64,000 nucleotides of DNA. Source: Desertivirga arenae (lineage in GTDB: Bacteria > Bacteroidota > Bacteroidia > Sphingobacteriales > Sphingobacteriaceae). Under the pieces are notes generated by a model. It saw only the letters and a program-made list of their open reading frames with translations, made no database searches and was not told where the DNA came from. The stretch lies in NCBI RefSeq assembly GCF_017355785.1, contig NZ_JAFEWE010000018.1:48943-112942 (forward strand). The letters run 5' to 3'. Positions 36,306-44,273 of this stretch are shown here, one piece after another; within the stretch, counting starts at the first letter, position 1; each line of letters opens with the position of its first letter. Both the position numbers and the translations under genes were made by a program.

Positions 36306-37103
36306 CTAGTTTAAGAATTGCTTTATTGCTTTTATTGTTTCTTGTGGCTCACTGATATGTGGACAATGGCCACTTGCTTCCATCAGATACAATTCATTGA
36401 AAGGAGTGTGTGCCTTAATGTAGTTTCCAATACTCATTGGTGCGATTATATCATCTGTACACTGAAGTGTAAGACTCGGTACTTTTAGTTTTGGCAGGTC
36501 TGTCCTATTGTCCGAAAAAAAAGTAACCCTTGCAAATTCCCGTGCTATTTCTGGGGTAGTAGAGCAAAAACTACTGGTTAGAAATTCTCCTAATTCAGGT
36601 CGTTCTGGGTTTCCCATTATTGCAGGTGCTAGTTGAGATGACCAGCCTAAATAATTGGAATCCATAAAATCAAATAGAGCTTCAAGGTCAGCCCGTTCAA
36701 ACCCGCCATGATAGCCTTGGTCGTTTAGGTACCGTGGAGAAGGACCTACGAAAACAAGTTTTTCAAAGAAAGAAGGCTCATCAATAGCAGCCAGCATTCC
36801 AATCATACTGCTCACTGAATGCCCTATGAACACGACATTCTCTAAATTGAGCTCCTCACAGATCTCAAGAACATCTGTGGCATAACCGTTAAGACTTCCA
36901 TATCGTGAGGAATTGTAAGCCTTTAGGTCTGACTTGCCGGCTCCGACATAGTCAAATAACACCAGCTTGTAGTCGTCCTTAAACGTATCTTTCACAAATT
37001 GCCAGGAGTTTTGATCGCAACCAAATCCGTGAGCAAAAAGCAGAACTTTCTCGCCATTACCTCTGATGGTAACGTTATTCCTTTTGGATATACTATTTCT
37101 CAT
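36306..37103 (-). CDS. RsbQ-like alpha/beta hydrolase
   Basis: The 265-residue sequence is close to Bacillus RsbQ along its length (FAHGFGCDQNSWQFV, LFDYVGAGKSDLKAY, YLNDQGYHGGFE, FCSTTPEIAREFARVTFFSD, LQCTDDIIAP). The triad is S96 (GHSVS), D217 or D218 and H246 (ASGHCPHIS), in the same places as in RsbQ. RsbQ acts with a PAS-domain partner in energy-stress signalling and is related to the plant karrikin and strigolactone receptors. It lies between the BLUF gene (7-bp gap) and a PAS kinase (4-bp gap). A truncated copy is at 20377 and a second full gene at 44274. Confidence 0.92.
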   Translation of the reverse strand: MRNSISKRNNVTIRGNGEKVLLFAHGFGCDQNSWQFVKDTFKDDYKLVLFDYVGAGKSDLKAYNSSRYGSLNGYATDVLEICEELNLENVVFIGHSVSSMIGMLAAIDEPSFFEKLVFVGPSPRYLNDQGYHGGFERADLEALFDFMDSNYLGWSSQLAPAIMGNPERPELGEFLTSSFCSTTPEIAREFARVTFFSDNRTDLPKLKVPSLTLQCTDDIIAPMSIGNYIKAHTPFNELYLMEASGHCPHISEPQETIKAIKQFLN

Positions 37104-37110
37104 AATGTTA

Positions 37111-37503
37111 TTATTTAGAACTTATACCCGAGTCTATAATAGACAAAAGTGTTATGCTTTTTTCAGTAAAAACTTCGAAGGAAGCTTCTTTCGTTTCCAG
37201 ATTTGTTTCCTTTTTCTCAAAGCCCATACTCCAGTCGGGAAAAAAACGGTCATTAACCGGTCCCTCTCTTAGCGTTTGAACGTTATAGTGACGCGCATCG
37301 CGAAGAAGGTTTTGATATAATTGCTTGATTTTGTCTTCTTTTCCTTCAATTAGTTGCAGGTACATGGTGTCGAAGCAAACTAACATACCAGTAACCTCAT
37401 TTTGAGCATTTGCCGCACGTGCTACATCCAACAGATCCTGCAGTTCCTGATCTGACAAATTCCTTGTCGGTGTACTAGAATAGATAAGATGATATAAGCT
37501 CAT
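37111..37503 (-). CDS. BLUF domain blue-light photoreceptor
   Basis: This 130-residue single-domain protein is collinear with PixD-type BLUF proteins. The flavin-site residues are in the same positions: Y8 (YHLIYSS), N32, Q50 (MYLQLIEG), W91 and M93 (FFPDWSMGF). With Y8 and Q50 intact it should bind FAD and form the red-shifted signalling state. The short C-terminus (about 95-130) has no output domain, so it must act through a partner, most simply the RsbQ/PAS-kinase products of the same operon. It is the first gene of that operon; small-RNA copy 2 lies 160 bp upstream. A GTTAAC-N16-GTAAAA element at 37529-37556 is a weak promoter candidate. Confidence 0.95.
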   Translation of the reverse strand: MSLYHLIYSSTPTRNLSDQELQDLLDVARAANAQNEVTGMLVCFDTMYLQLIEGKEDKIKQLYQNLLRDARHYNVQTLREGPVNDRFFPDWSMGFEKKETNLETKEASFEVFTEKSITLLSIIDSGISSK

Positions 37504-37662
37504 ATGCTTTTCTCAGTCACAACGAAAATTTTACACACTAAACTCCCCGTGTTAACAGCAGACCTTAAGCAATGTTTGAGGTGAGTTGAAATTTAATAAA
37601 GATTTGGATACGCAGCCTTTGGTGTAAAAAAGCGCAGATGAGATATTTTTTAGATGGATCTA

Positions 37663-37726
37663 TAAAAAAGGGCCAGATTGCTCTAGCCCTACATCTACCT
37701 ATGAAAAACTTTGCTTTGGGAGCAAT
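37663..37726 (-). ncRNA. Small RNA family, copy 2
   Basis: The layout is the same as copy 1: 5' hairpin TTGCT/AGCAA, the identical 19-nt linker, and terminator AGGGCTAGA-GCAA-TCTGGCCCT with six T. The loop is GCAA, still a GNRA tetraloop. It lies between the 694-aa kinase (ends 37803) and the BLUF gene (starts 37503), on their strand. Confidence 0.8.
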
Positions 37727-37732
37727 ACACGT

Positions 37733-37760
37733 ATTACGTGACTTATATCGCTAAAGTTAC
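37733..37760 (-). promoter_or_regulatory. GTAAC-N18-GTAAT promoter-like element of small-RNA copy 2
   Basis: GTAAC (37760-37756) and GTAAT (37737-37733) have the same spacing as in copy 1, with 35 nt from the G of GTAAC to the first TTGCTC. The sequence between them is not conserved. Confidence 0.6.
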
Positions 37761-37802
37761 AGTTAGGTTAAAATAAAATGAAAAAACCTTCGTTTAAGCC
37801 CT

Positions 37803-39887
37803 TTACACTTTCAGCAACCAATCTTCTCCCTCATTTCCATCATTAAATAGGCGTGTTACAACCTTTCCTTGTAAAATGTCTACACTTTTATGGGCAGACA
37901 ATTGGCTGAATGTGCTGTTTGAATAGATCCAGGCAAAATGCTTTAATCCTGCTGCTTCCATCATAGGAAACCATTCTTTGCCAACCCACTCCGCAGCATC
38001 TGACCAGGTCCCTAACACGCTTCGGTTATCATTAAGAACTTTTGTCAGACCTGTTTTTTTAAGCATATCCAACATCTTTAAACACCCCTGGCGAACCGAC
38101 TCGTTATTCTGAAAGCCTAACCAATTAACATATAGAAATTTTTTTTCCTTATTTATAGAAATTGATATATGCAAGTTGGAGTAGTGATCTTCGGCATCGA
38201 CTTCTTGAGTGACAGTTTGTAAACCTTTAACGGGCAACATGAAATAAAAGGTAGAGCCTTTGCCTTGCTCGCTTTCAATCCAGAATCGCCCTTTATGGCG
38301 GTTTAATATTTCAGATACGATAAATAACCCGAGCCCCATTCCCTGAAAATGCATTGCTGTTTCTTCGATACGGTAAAAACGCTCAAATAGCAGGTGAATC
38401 CGATCTTGAGGTATTCCTACACCAAAATCTCTTACTGCAACTACAAGATAATTCTGAATAAGGGAAGAACTTACCACTACCTTTGTTGCCTGAGGGGAAT
38501 ACTTTACAGCATTACTTAGCAGATTATTCAACACCTGCTCGAGACGCTGCGAATCGCCCTCTATCACTGCGTCTTGATTCTGTTCAACCTCGATCTGATG
38601 GGTAGTGACAGTAGATTGAAAATTACTGACAGCTTCCTGCAAAAGATCGGCAAAATTTAGTTCTGTTATTTTATAATCGAGCTTTCCTGCGTTGATCTTA
38701 GAGATATCCAGAAGATCTGTTGTAAGTTTCTGCAATCTGTCTAGCTGCTTCAGCGCCCCTGAGACGAATTTTTCAATCTGAGGCATGCTTGCAGTACTAC
38801 GCGCTACTATTTGAAGAAAAGCCTTAGCACTGGTAAGCGGCGTTTTGAGTTCATGGCTAGCAACACTGATAAACTCATCCTTCTTGGTAGATAATTCCTG
38901 GATTGCCTGAAGCTGCTTTTCTTCCTGCTTACGCATTTGCCAGTGCTCGTACTGATGCTGTAAATATCGTCCGCACAAACGAAAGAACTGAATATAAAGT
39001 TCGTTACAACTGGTTCGGGAGCTCAATCCCAATAAAACATAGTTACGGCACTTGAAATGATTATAGGAATATGGAATTATATAGCAAAAGGTTGGATCTT
39101 CTTGCCAAGGCTTTAGATCGAATTGAACACCATTTTTAAGGATCTTTTGACTCTCAAAAACCCCTTCTTCTGAAAGGTTTCGAATAATATGTACTCCTTC
39201 GGCACTTAAAAAGCCTTTAATTTGTGGATCACTGTTACTTAAGCCAAATTTTGACAGACAGGAAAATGCTTCCTTTTCGATGTTATACTCAATAAATAAA
39301 GAGTAAGGCAAATCTTTAGGGTTATGAGAAAGTTGAAGATGACTTTCTTTAAGGAAATCTCCGGCAGCAGTACTATCAAAAGCTACAGGTAAAGTGTTCG
39401 CTAACATCTCCATCCGGCGCTCATGCAATACCCGATCTGTTGTTTCTAAACAACTTAGAAACACCCCACCTATTGTTCTATCTATCTTTCGGATAGGACT
39501 ATAGGAAAAATCAAAATAGGTTTCTTCTGTATACGAACCGCGTTCGAGGAATAAATTGAAACCGGGGAAGCCGAAGCTTTCTCCTTCACGTAATACCTTT
39601 CTGAACATTGGTCCAATTACCGGCCAGATCTCCGGCCAGGTTTCCCGCGTAGATTTTCCTATCTCATCGTCTCCTTTTGCTCCTAAAATAGGAACGTATG
39701 CATCGTTGTAAAATTGAATGAATTCCTCACCCCAGGCCACATACATTGGAATACGGGATTCTAGCATGGTAGAAACTGCATTATGAAGCTCGGGCGGCCA
39801 AACTTCGATTGTTCCTAAGCTGCTATTATGCCAGGGATATGCGTTAATTAAACGCGCCATCCTGCTGTTCTCAACAAAAAATTTCAC
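37803..39887 (-). CDS. PAS histidine kinase with SpoIIAA/STAS-like tail
   Basis: The protein has 694 residues. An N-terminal PAS of the type found in phytochrome-like kinases (WPPELHNAVSTMLESRIPM, FYNDAYVPILG) spans about 20-155. Residues 160-330 are a less clear, possibly degenerate GAF-like region. HisKA (FISVASHELKTPL) and HATPase (NNLLSNAVKYSP, DFGVGIP, GMGLGLFIV) follow. The last 120 residues (LYVNWLGFQNNESVRQG, VLGTWSDAAEWVGKEWF, HFAWIYSNSTFSQLSAHK) match the tail of the kinase at 21282. The tail resembles SpoIIAA/STAS-SEC14 folds and may bind a signalling partner. It is soluble and has no receiver. Confidence 0.92.
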   Translation of the reverse strand: MKFFVENSRMARLINAYPWHNSSLGTIEVWPPELHNAVSTMLESRIPMYVAWGEEFIQFYNDAYVPILGAKGDDEIGKSTRETWPEIWPVIGPMFRKVLREGESFGFPGFNLFLERGSYTEETYFDFSYSPIRKIDRTIGGVFLSCLETTDRVLHERRMEMLANTLPVAFDSTAAGDFLKESHLQLSHNPKDLPYSLFIEYNIEKEAFSCLSKFGLSNSDPQIKGFLSAEGVHIIRNLSEEGVFESQKILKNGVQFDLKPWQEDPTFCYIIPYSYNHFKCRNYVLLGLSSRTSCNELYIQFFRLCGRYLQHQYEHWQMRKQEEKQLQAIQELSTKKDEFISVASHELKTPLTSAKAFLQIVARSTASMPQIEKFVSGALKQLDRLQKLTTDLLDISKINAGKLDYKITELNFADLLQEAVSNFQSTVTTHQIEVEQNQDAVIEGDSQRLEQVLNNLLSNAVKYSPQATKVVVSSSLIQNYLVVAVRDFGVGIPQDRIHLLFERFYRIEETAMHFQGMGLGLFIVSEILNRHKGRFWIESEQGKGSTFYFMLPVKGLQTVTQEVDAEDHYSNLHISISINKEKKFLYVNWLGFQNNESVRQGCLKMLDMLKKTGLTKVLNDNRSVLGTWSDAAEWVGKEWFPMMEAAGLKHFAWIYSNSTFSQLSAHKSVDILQGKVVTRLFNDGNEGEDWLLKV

Positions 39888-39904
39888 GCAATTAAATTAT
39901 CCTA

Positions 39905-39964
39905 TACAGTTTTGCTACCCTAGAACGGGGTAGTATCTCATCTTGTGCCTATGAAAACAAGGAA
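39905..39964 (-). promoter_or_regulatory. Leader hairpin with small-RNA-like linker upstream of the 694-aa kinase
   Basis: On the minus strand TTGTTTTCATAGGCACAAG, then GATG, then CTACCC-CGTTCTA-GGGTAG precede the kinase ATG by about 20 nt. The order (TTTTCATAGG, GATG, hairpin) mirrors the small-RNA linker and terminator, but the T-run is replaced by CAAAAC. It may be an attenuator-like derivative. Confidence 0.35.
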
Positions 39965-40000
39965 TTTTATTATTTGTTCGGAGGGTTTAAGCAGCACAAT

Positions 40001-40393
40001 TTAATCAATATCGCTGTCTCCTAGCTCTGAAGTAAGCTTCGTAAATCCAATAACTGATCCGTCATCATCATGAAGAGCCGTTATTACTATTCTTCCCCAG
40101 AAGGTTGTCCCGTCTTTCCGCAATCTCCTTCCGATATGTTTAGCCCGCCCTTCTTTAATAGCCTGTTTTAGTAAGGCTTCCGGAAGTTGAGCTTGCCTGT
40201 CTAAGGGTAAGTAAAAAAGGCGGAAGTTTTGGCCAAGTATTTCATCTTCTCTATAGCCTTTAATCTTTTCTGCTCCTTTATTCCAAGTCAATATGGTTCC
40301 ATCGATATCAAGTAGGATAATTGCATAATCTTGTATTTCTGCAATCATTCTTTGATGTAACTTCTGTAATATTTCCACCTTTTGTGTTTCCAT
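40001..40393 (-). CDS. Stand-alone PAS domain protein
   Basis: The protein has 130 residues, a single PAS domain with a short N-terminal helix (LHQRMIAEIQDYAIILLDIDG), core TWNKGAEKIKGYREDEILGQNF, FYLPLDRQAQLPEALL, and PAC RRLRKDGTTFWGRIVITALHDDDG. It has no output domain, so it probably acts as a sensor subunit for a kinase. It lies upstream of the 694-aa kinase on the same strand, 113 bp away, and divergent from the CHASE3 kinase. The ligand is not predictable. Confidence 0.9.
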   Translation of the reverse strand: METQKVEILQKLHQRMIAEIQDYAIILLDIDGTILTWNKGAEKIKGYREDEILGQNFRLFYLPLDRQAQLPEALLKQAIKEGRAKHIGRRLRKDGTTFWGRIVITALHDDDGSVIGFTKLTSELGDSDID

Positions 40394-40578
40394 GGGATGT
40401 CTGGTTTGCGAATCTACGCACTAAGAAACATATATTGGTTAGCACATTTACTAATAGTAAAACATTACCTGGGAAAAAGGTTTTCAAAAAAGAACCTGCT
40501 TTGTGCCAGGCTAGCTTCTAACCTACCAGAACTTTGGCCGGCAACATTCCGTATACGGCTAAAATTTTTATAAGAAAT

Positions 40579-42315
40579 ATGTTCAAATCCTTCAGTAAGA
40601 ACCTGGTTGTTGGATTAGTTGTTACAACTGCCTTGCTGGTTACCTTAACGGTTGTGTCTTTCTTATCGGTAAGAAGGTCAGAAGGGTCGCACAAGTGGCT
40701 GCTTCATACTCAACTCGTTTTAAGGAAGGTAAACTTGATTAATATCTCTCTGCTTAAAATGGAGGAGCAGGCCAAGAACTATGTGTTGACGGGCAGAAAA
40801 GAGGACTATCAGCAATACGTTAATTCAACTAGATTTGTTAGTAAGGATATACCCTACCTAAAGAATTTAGTGGCAGATAATGCTTCCCAGCATAGGAGGA
40901 TCGAGTCGCTGGAAATTTATACAGCACAAAGGATCCAGGAGCTGAATAAATTGGTTGATTTCAGAAAGACAAATCCCTCATCTCCAGCCCTACCTTTAAT
41001 ACTCCAGGCGAACAGCAGTGATACCCGGTCTGCGTACGAAAAAAAAATAGATGAGTTCAGACAAGCAGAGCGAAGGCTGGGAAAAATACGAACCGATGGA
41101 AGTAATAGAGATAGCGCGTTCTCGCTTGCCGTCCTTTTCTCCAGCACTGTTCCCGGATTTGCCTTTATCTTCCTGCTATTCTTCTTTATACGGAAGACTT
41201 TTAAGGAGAAAGAGAATTTAAATAGAGACCTTTTAGAGACTATCGGGCGCCTACAGGAACAAGATAAGACCCTGGAAAAGATTAAGGAGTTCCAATTTCT
41301 TGCAGATTCACTTCCTCATATTATCTGGACTGCCAGTCCGGAAGGAAATACAGATTACTTTAATAAGTTCTGGTACGACTATTCGGGATTGACCCGCCAG
41401 GAGAGTATTTCAGGGGGATCAAGAGCACTAATACATCCGGACGATCTGGCCATGAGTCTGTCTGTAAGGGAAGAAAGCTTCCGGAAAAAGGTTCCTTACC
41501 AGATAGAGCTGAGAATAAAGAACGCAGCAACTGGGGAGTATAAATGGTTTTTGGCTAAGGCTGCGCCTTATTTCGATAATCACGGTAACGTACTCAGGTG
41601 GTTTGGATCGAGCATTGATATTGACGAGTATAAGAGAGCATTGGATCTGGAAAATAAGATCACCCAGTACGAAGATTTTAACCGCATTGTTGCACACAAT
41701 CTGCGTGGCCCTGCAGGTAGCATTGATATGATGCTTGATCTGATCGCAGACACGGAAGCCGAGGAAGAACGAGCAGAATACTTTGAATTGCTTAAAGGGT
41801 CGAGCAAAAGCTTAAATGCCACGTTGAACGATCTAATGAAAGTGCTTGAGATCCGGCTGAGTAAGCATGTGGAGAAGGAAGATTGTGAATTGGAAAGCAT
41901 GATTAAAGGTGTATGTACCATGCTCAACGGCCAGATTGCAACAAAAGAAGCTAAGATTTCCCTGGATCTGGATATAAAGGTTATTTCTTATCCTAAGGTT
42001 TATCTGGAAAGTATCATTTATAACATGGTTAGTAATTCGCTGAAGTATAGCAAGGATAATGAAATACCGGTAATTCAGATAAGCAGTAAGCGTGAACTTA
42101 ACCGGACAGTACTACGCTTTAAGGACAATGGTTTGGGCATCGATCTGAAAAGGCATGGTAAAAATCTTTTTAAGATGGGCAAAACTTTCCATGCCGGGTA
42201 TGATAGCAAAGGTGTTGGATTGTTCATGACTAAAACACAAATTGAAACCTTTGGTGGATCAATTGAAGTTGAAAGCGCACCGGGAGAAGGTTCTCAATTT
42301 ACTGTCACACTCTGA
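40579..42315 (+). CDS. Membrane histidine kinase, CHASE3-like sensor and PAS
   Basis: The protein has 578 residues from the ATG at 40579; a TTG 45 bp upstream is less likely. TM1 (VVGLVVTTALLVTLTVVSFL) and TM2 (LAVLFSSTVPGFAFIFLLFFF) flank a helical periplasmic CHASE3-like domain (NLINISLLKMEEQAKNYVLTG). A PAS (FLADSLPHIIWTASPEGN) and a divergent H-box, NRIVAHNLRGPAGS, follow, typical of the AHNLR subgroup, then HATPase (YNMVSNSLKYS, DNGLGIDL, KGVGLFMTK). It is the only membrane kinase of the island and is on the opposite strand to most of the others. Small-RNA copy 3 follows it. Confidence 0.92.
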   Translation: MFKSFSKNLVVGLVVTTALLVTLTVVSFLSVRRSEGSHKWLLHTQLVLRKVNLINISLLKMEEQAKNYVLTGRKEDYQQYVNSTRFVSKDIPYLKNLVADNASQHRRIESLEIYTAQRIQELNKLVDFRKTNPSSPALPLILQANSSDTRSAYEKKIDEFRQAERRLGKIRTDGSNRDSAFSLAVLFSSTVPGFAFIFLLFFFIRKTFKEKENLNRDLLETIGRLQEQDKTLEKIKEFQFLADSLPHIIWTASPEGNTDYFNKFWYDYSGLTRQESISGGSRALIHPDDLAMSLSVREESFRKKVPYQIELRIKNAATGEYKWFLAKAAPYFDNHGNVLRWFGSSIDIDEYKRALDLENKITQYEDFNRIVAHNLRGPAGSIDMMLDLIADTEAEEERAEYFELLKGSSKSLNATLNDLMKVLEIRLSKHVEKEDCELESMIKGVCTMLNGQIATKEAKISLDLDIKVISYPKVYLESIIYNMVSNSLKYSKDNEIPVIQISSKRELNRTVLRFKDNGLGIDLKRHGKNLFKMGKTFHAGYDSKGVGLFMTKTQIETFGGSIEVESAPGEGSQFTVTL

Positions 42316-42418
42316 GGATCTGCGGGCTGATCGAGACCACTTTTAATAGGAAGTGAAGTAATTTTCTTTATAAAGAACTATTGCCTTCACTACGATGCAA
42401 GAATTTTCTCTTTATTAT

Positions 42419-42445
42419 GTAACGTTTTCAATTAATCTTCGTAAT
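42419..42445 (+). promoter_or_regulatory. GTAAC-N17-GTAAT promoter-like element of small-RNA copy 3
   Basis: GTAAC (42419-42423) and GTAAT (42441-42445) lie upstream of the predicted RNA start. The 35-nt distance from GTAAC to TTGCTC is kept even though the internal spacer is one base shorter than in copies 1, 2 and 4. Confidence 0.6.
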
Positions 42446-42452
42446 AGTTATT

Positions 42453-42517
42453 ATTGCTCTCATAGCATTGTTTTTCATAGGTAGATGTAGGGTCAGACTA
42501 GTCTGGCCCTTTTTTTT
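42453..42517 (+). ncRNA. Small RNA family, copy 3
   Basis: This is the only plus-strand copy. The 5' hairpin is weaker (TGCT/AGCA). The linker is identical. The terminator AGGGTCAGA-CTAG-TCTGGCCCT is followed by eight T. Relative to copies 1 and 2, a C-G pair became T-G and a T-G became C-G, so pairing is kept. It lies about 140 bp after the CHASE3 kinase. Confidence 0.8.
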
Positions 42518-42832
42518 CAAATTCCTTAATGCTCTTATTTACTAATCCTGTAAATGCCTCGTTGAATTCTCTTACTAAAAAGTAGCGATTCTGTCATGCT
42601 AAGCTCTGGCCTAGATTCTTCTATTGAAACAATAAAGTAATAAGTGGAGCGTAGAACGATCAGATCGCAAGCTTACTAAAGCAGAAACTTCCATTTAGAT
42701 TCTGCAGCACAGCTTTTGTCGGGGGCCAGGTTGCAGCAATAACTAACTCACCATAAAGAAGGAACAGCGGGCGATTACCGAAGATTTCTGTAGAAGGTTG
42801 CACCTTCGCAGGTATTTGACTGATTTATTTCA
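42518..42832. other. Non-coding gap between small-RNA copies 3 and 4
   Basis: Both RNAs end facing into this 315-bp stretch. I see no full gene. One minus-strand frame has a short protein-like run (STEIFGNRPLFLLYGE) but is cut by stops and lacks a known relative in the window. Confidence 0.4.
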
Positions 42833-42897
42833 TAAAAAAGGGCCAGATTTCTCCGACCCTACATCTACCTATGAAAAACAATTGCTTTGGGAGCAAT
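42833..42897 (-). ncRNA. Small RNA family, copy 4
   Basis: The 5' hairpin ATTGCT/AGCAAT, identical linker and terminator AGGGTCGGA-GAAA-TCTGGCCCT with six T are present. Two stem positions differ from copies 1 and 2 yet still pair (T-G, C-G, G-T). It faces copy 3 across 315 bp that hold no clear gene. Confidence 0.8.
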
Positions 42898-42903
42898 GAC
42901 TTT

Positions 42904-42931
42904 AATACTGCAATTACTGCCCTGAGGTTAC
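42904..42931 (-). promoter_or_regulatory. GTAAC-N18-GTATT promoter-like element of small-RNA copy 4
   Basis: GTAAC (42931-42927) and GTATT (42908-42904) are at the same 35-nt distance from TTGCTC as in the other copies. The second half differs by one base. Confidence 0.55.
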
Positions 42932-43268
42932 ATGTTTTTTCACATTTATTATAAGAGCCAGATTTTCAGTAAATTAATTTTCAACAACCCCAAATTGTTT
43001 ATCGAAGCAATTACCAATAATGCTTCCCATTGGTAGTTGAAATTTTCTTTCTTACCTATTTCAGTAGTATTAAGCGGCTTTATATAAAATTTTCTGAAGG
43101 ATCCAGGTTTATTAGATTCCTTATTAATAATGCCTCAATTGCTTTAAGGGAATTAAAAGTCTTTATTTAATAGTACTTTCGGCCCAAACCAGCATTATTG
43201 CTCAAAGCAGAATGCAAATTTGACAGAAAAAGTCCAATAGTTGATTTCTTACTATTAACCCATTTAAT
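42932..43268. other. Intergenic region upstream of the receiver gene
   Basis: About 340 bp of AT-rich DNA. No coding frame, strong hairpin or TAnnTTTG box was found in front of the receiver ATG. Confidence 0.5.
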
Positions 43269-43622
43269 ATGAAAAGAGTCTTAATTATAGACGACGACGA
43301 AGATATAGCGAGCATACTTAATCTAATTTTCCTTGATCTGGGTTTTGAAACTCACACCTATTCCAAGGCCACTTCTATTCCAAATATTACTGAAATTAAA
43401 CCTGATCTAATTTTATTAGATGAATGGCTTGCTGAAATAACAGGCAGCAGCTTATGCAGAACTCTTAAAACTAACCCGGAGTTGAAAAATATTCCTATTT
43501 ACCTGGTCTCTGCAGTACAAGGGCTTAAAGAAATAGCTAAGGATTGCTACGCAGATGGCTATATAGAGAAACCCTTTGCACTGGAAGAAATAGAGGCCAT
43601 AGCTAAAAATATAGGACGATAG
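43269..43622 (+). CDS. Single-domain response regulator (CheY-like receiver)
   Basis: The protein has 117 residues. Acidic cluster DDDED (8-12), phospho-acceptor D51 (LILLDEWL), S81 (YLVSAV) and K101 (YIEKPF) are all present. There is no output domain. It stands alone on the plus strand among minus-strand genes. The receiver fragment at 18202 is its closest relative in the window. It may serve the orphan kinases of the island, none of which has its own receiver domain. Confidence 0.93.
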   Translation: MKRVLIIDDDEDIASILNLIFLDLGFETHTYSKATSIPNITEIKPDLILLDEWLAEITGSSLCRTLKTNPELKNIPIYLVSAVQGLKEIAKDCYADGYIEKPFALEEIEAIAKNIGR

Positions 43623-43753
43623 AGCGTATTCCTATCTTATAGATATAAAATTGCAGCAAGAATGTACGAGGCTTATAGATAAATGCAAGATCAGATCTTT
43701 ATTAAAAAACTGCCTGGAGTATTAAAACATCCACTCCAGACAGTATCTAACAA

Positions 43754-44173
43754 CTACAATTTTTGAAAAGTTAATAAATCAGTTCCTGATGAACTTCCTG
43801 ATGAGTGTTCTAATTGAACCTTGCTACTGGTAGTGTTTATTACTCTCCAGTCTTCGTTCAACTCCATGAACGAAGTGTTTGAGCCGAAGTTAAGCAAAAG
43901 CTGAGCCTCATCGTCGTCATTACGGATGCTCCAGCTGCCTGTTACTGTTGGCGAACCAGACCGCGTTCCTGTTACCACTCCGTTATCAGTAAAATCAAAT
44001 TCATACCCATTAAAATCATTTACTGCTGTACCGTTTTGCGAAAATAGGGCTATTTTCCATCTGCCTTCCAAAATAGCCCGGGCAGTGGATGGCCCCTCAT
44101 CATCTTTACTGCAAGAAGAAAGAGTAACAAAAGAAATGAATAAAAGAATAAAGGTTGTTCTCAAGTAAGACAT
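43754..44173 (-). CDS. Lipoprotein, lipocalin-like
   Basis: The protein has 139 residues. The lipoprotein signal ends at the lipobox LSSC (C21), followed by SKDDEG, the acidic stretch common in Bacteroidota surface lipoproteins. The mature part is a small beta-barrel-like domain: ILEGRWKIALFSQNGT, YEFDFTDNGVVTGTRSGS, GSWSIRNDDDEAQLLLNF. That pattern fits the lipocalin-like family of Bacteroidota. The ligand is unknown. It lies 100 bp downstream of the second RsbQ-like gene on the same strand and might share its transcript. Confidence 0.8.
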   Translation of the reverse strand: MSYLRTTFILLFISFVTLSSCSKDDEGPSTARAILEGRWKIALFSQNGTAVNDFNGYEFDFTDNGVVTGTRSGSPTVTGSWSIRNDDDEAQLLLNFGSNTSFMELNEDWRVINTTSSKVQLEHSSGSSSGTDLLTFQKL

Positions 44174-44273
44174 AATAGAATAATGTTTAATACTTGATAA
44201 TTATCCCCAAAACGTAGAGAATGTTTTGGCTTTTTGATAATTGGGGAGCTTTAGGACAAGCTGGACATTTTGT

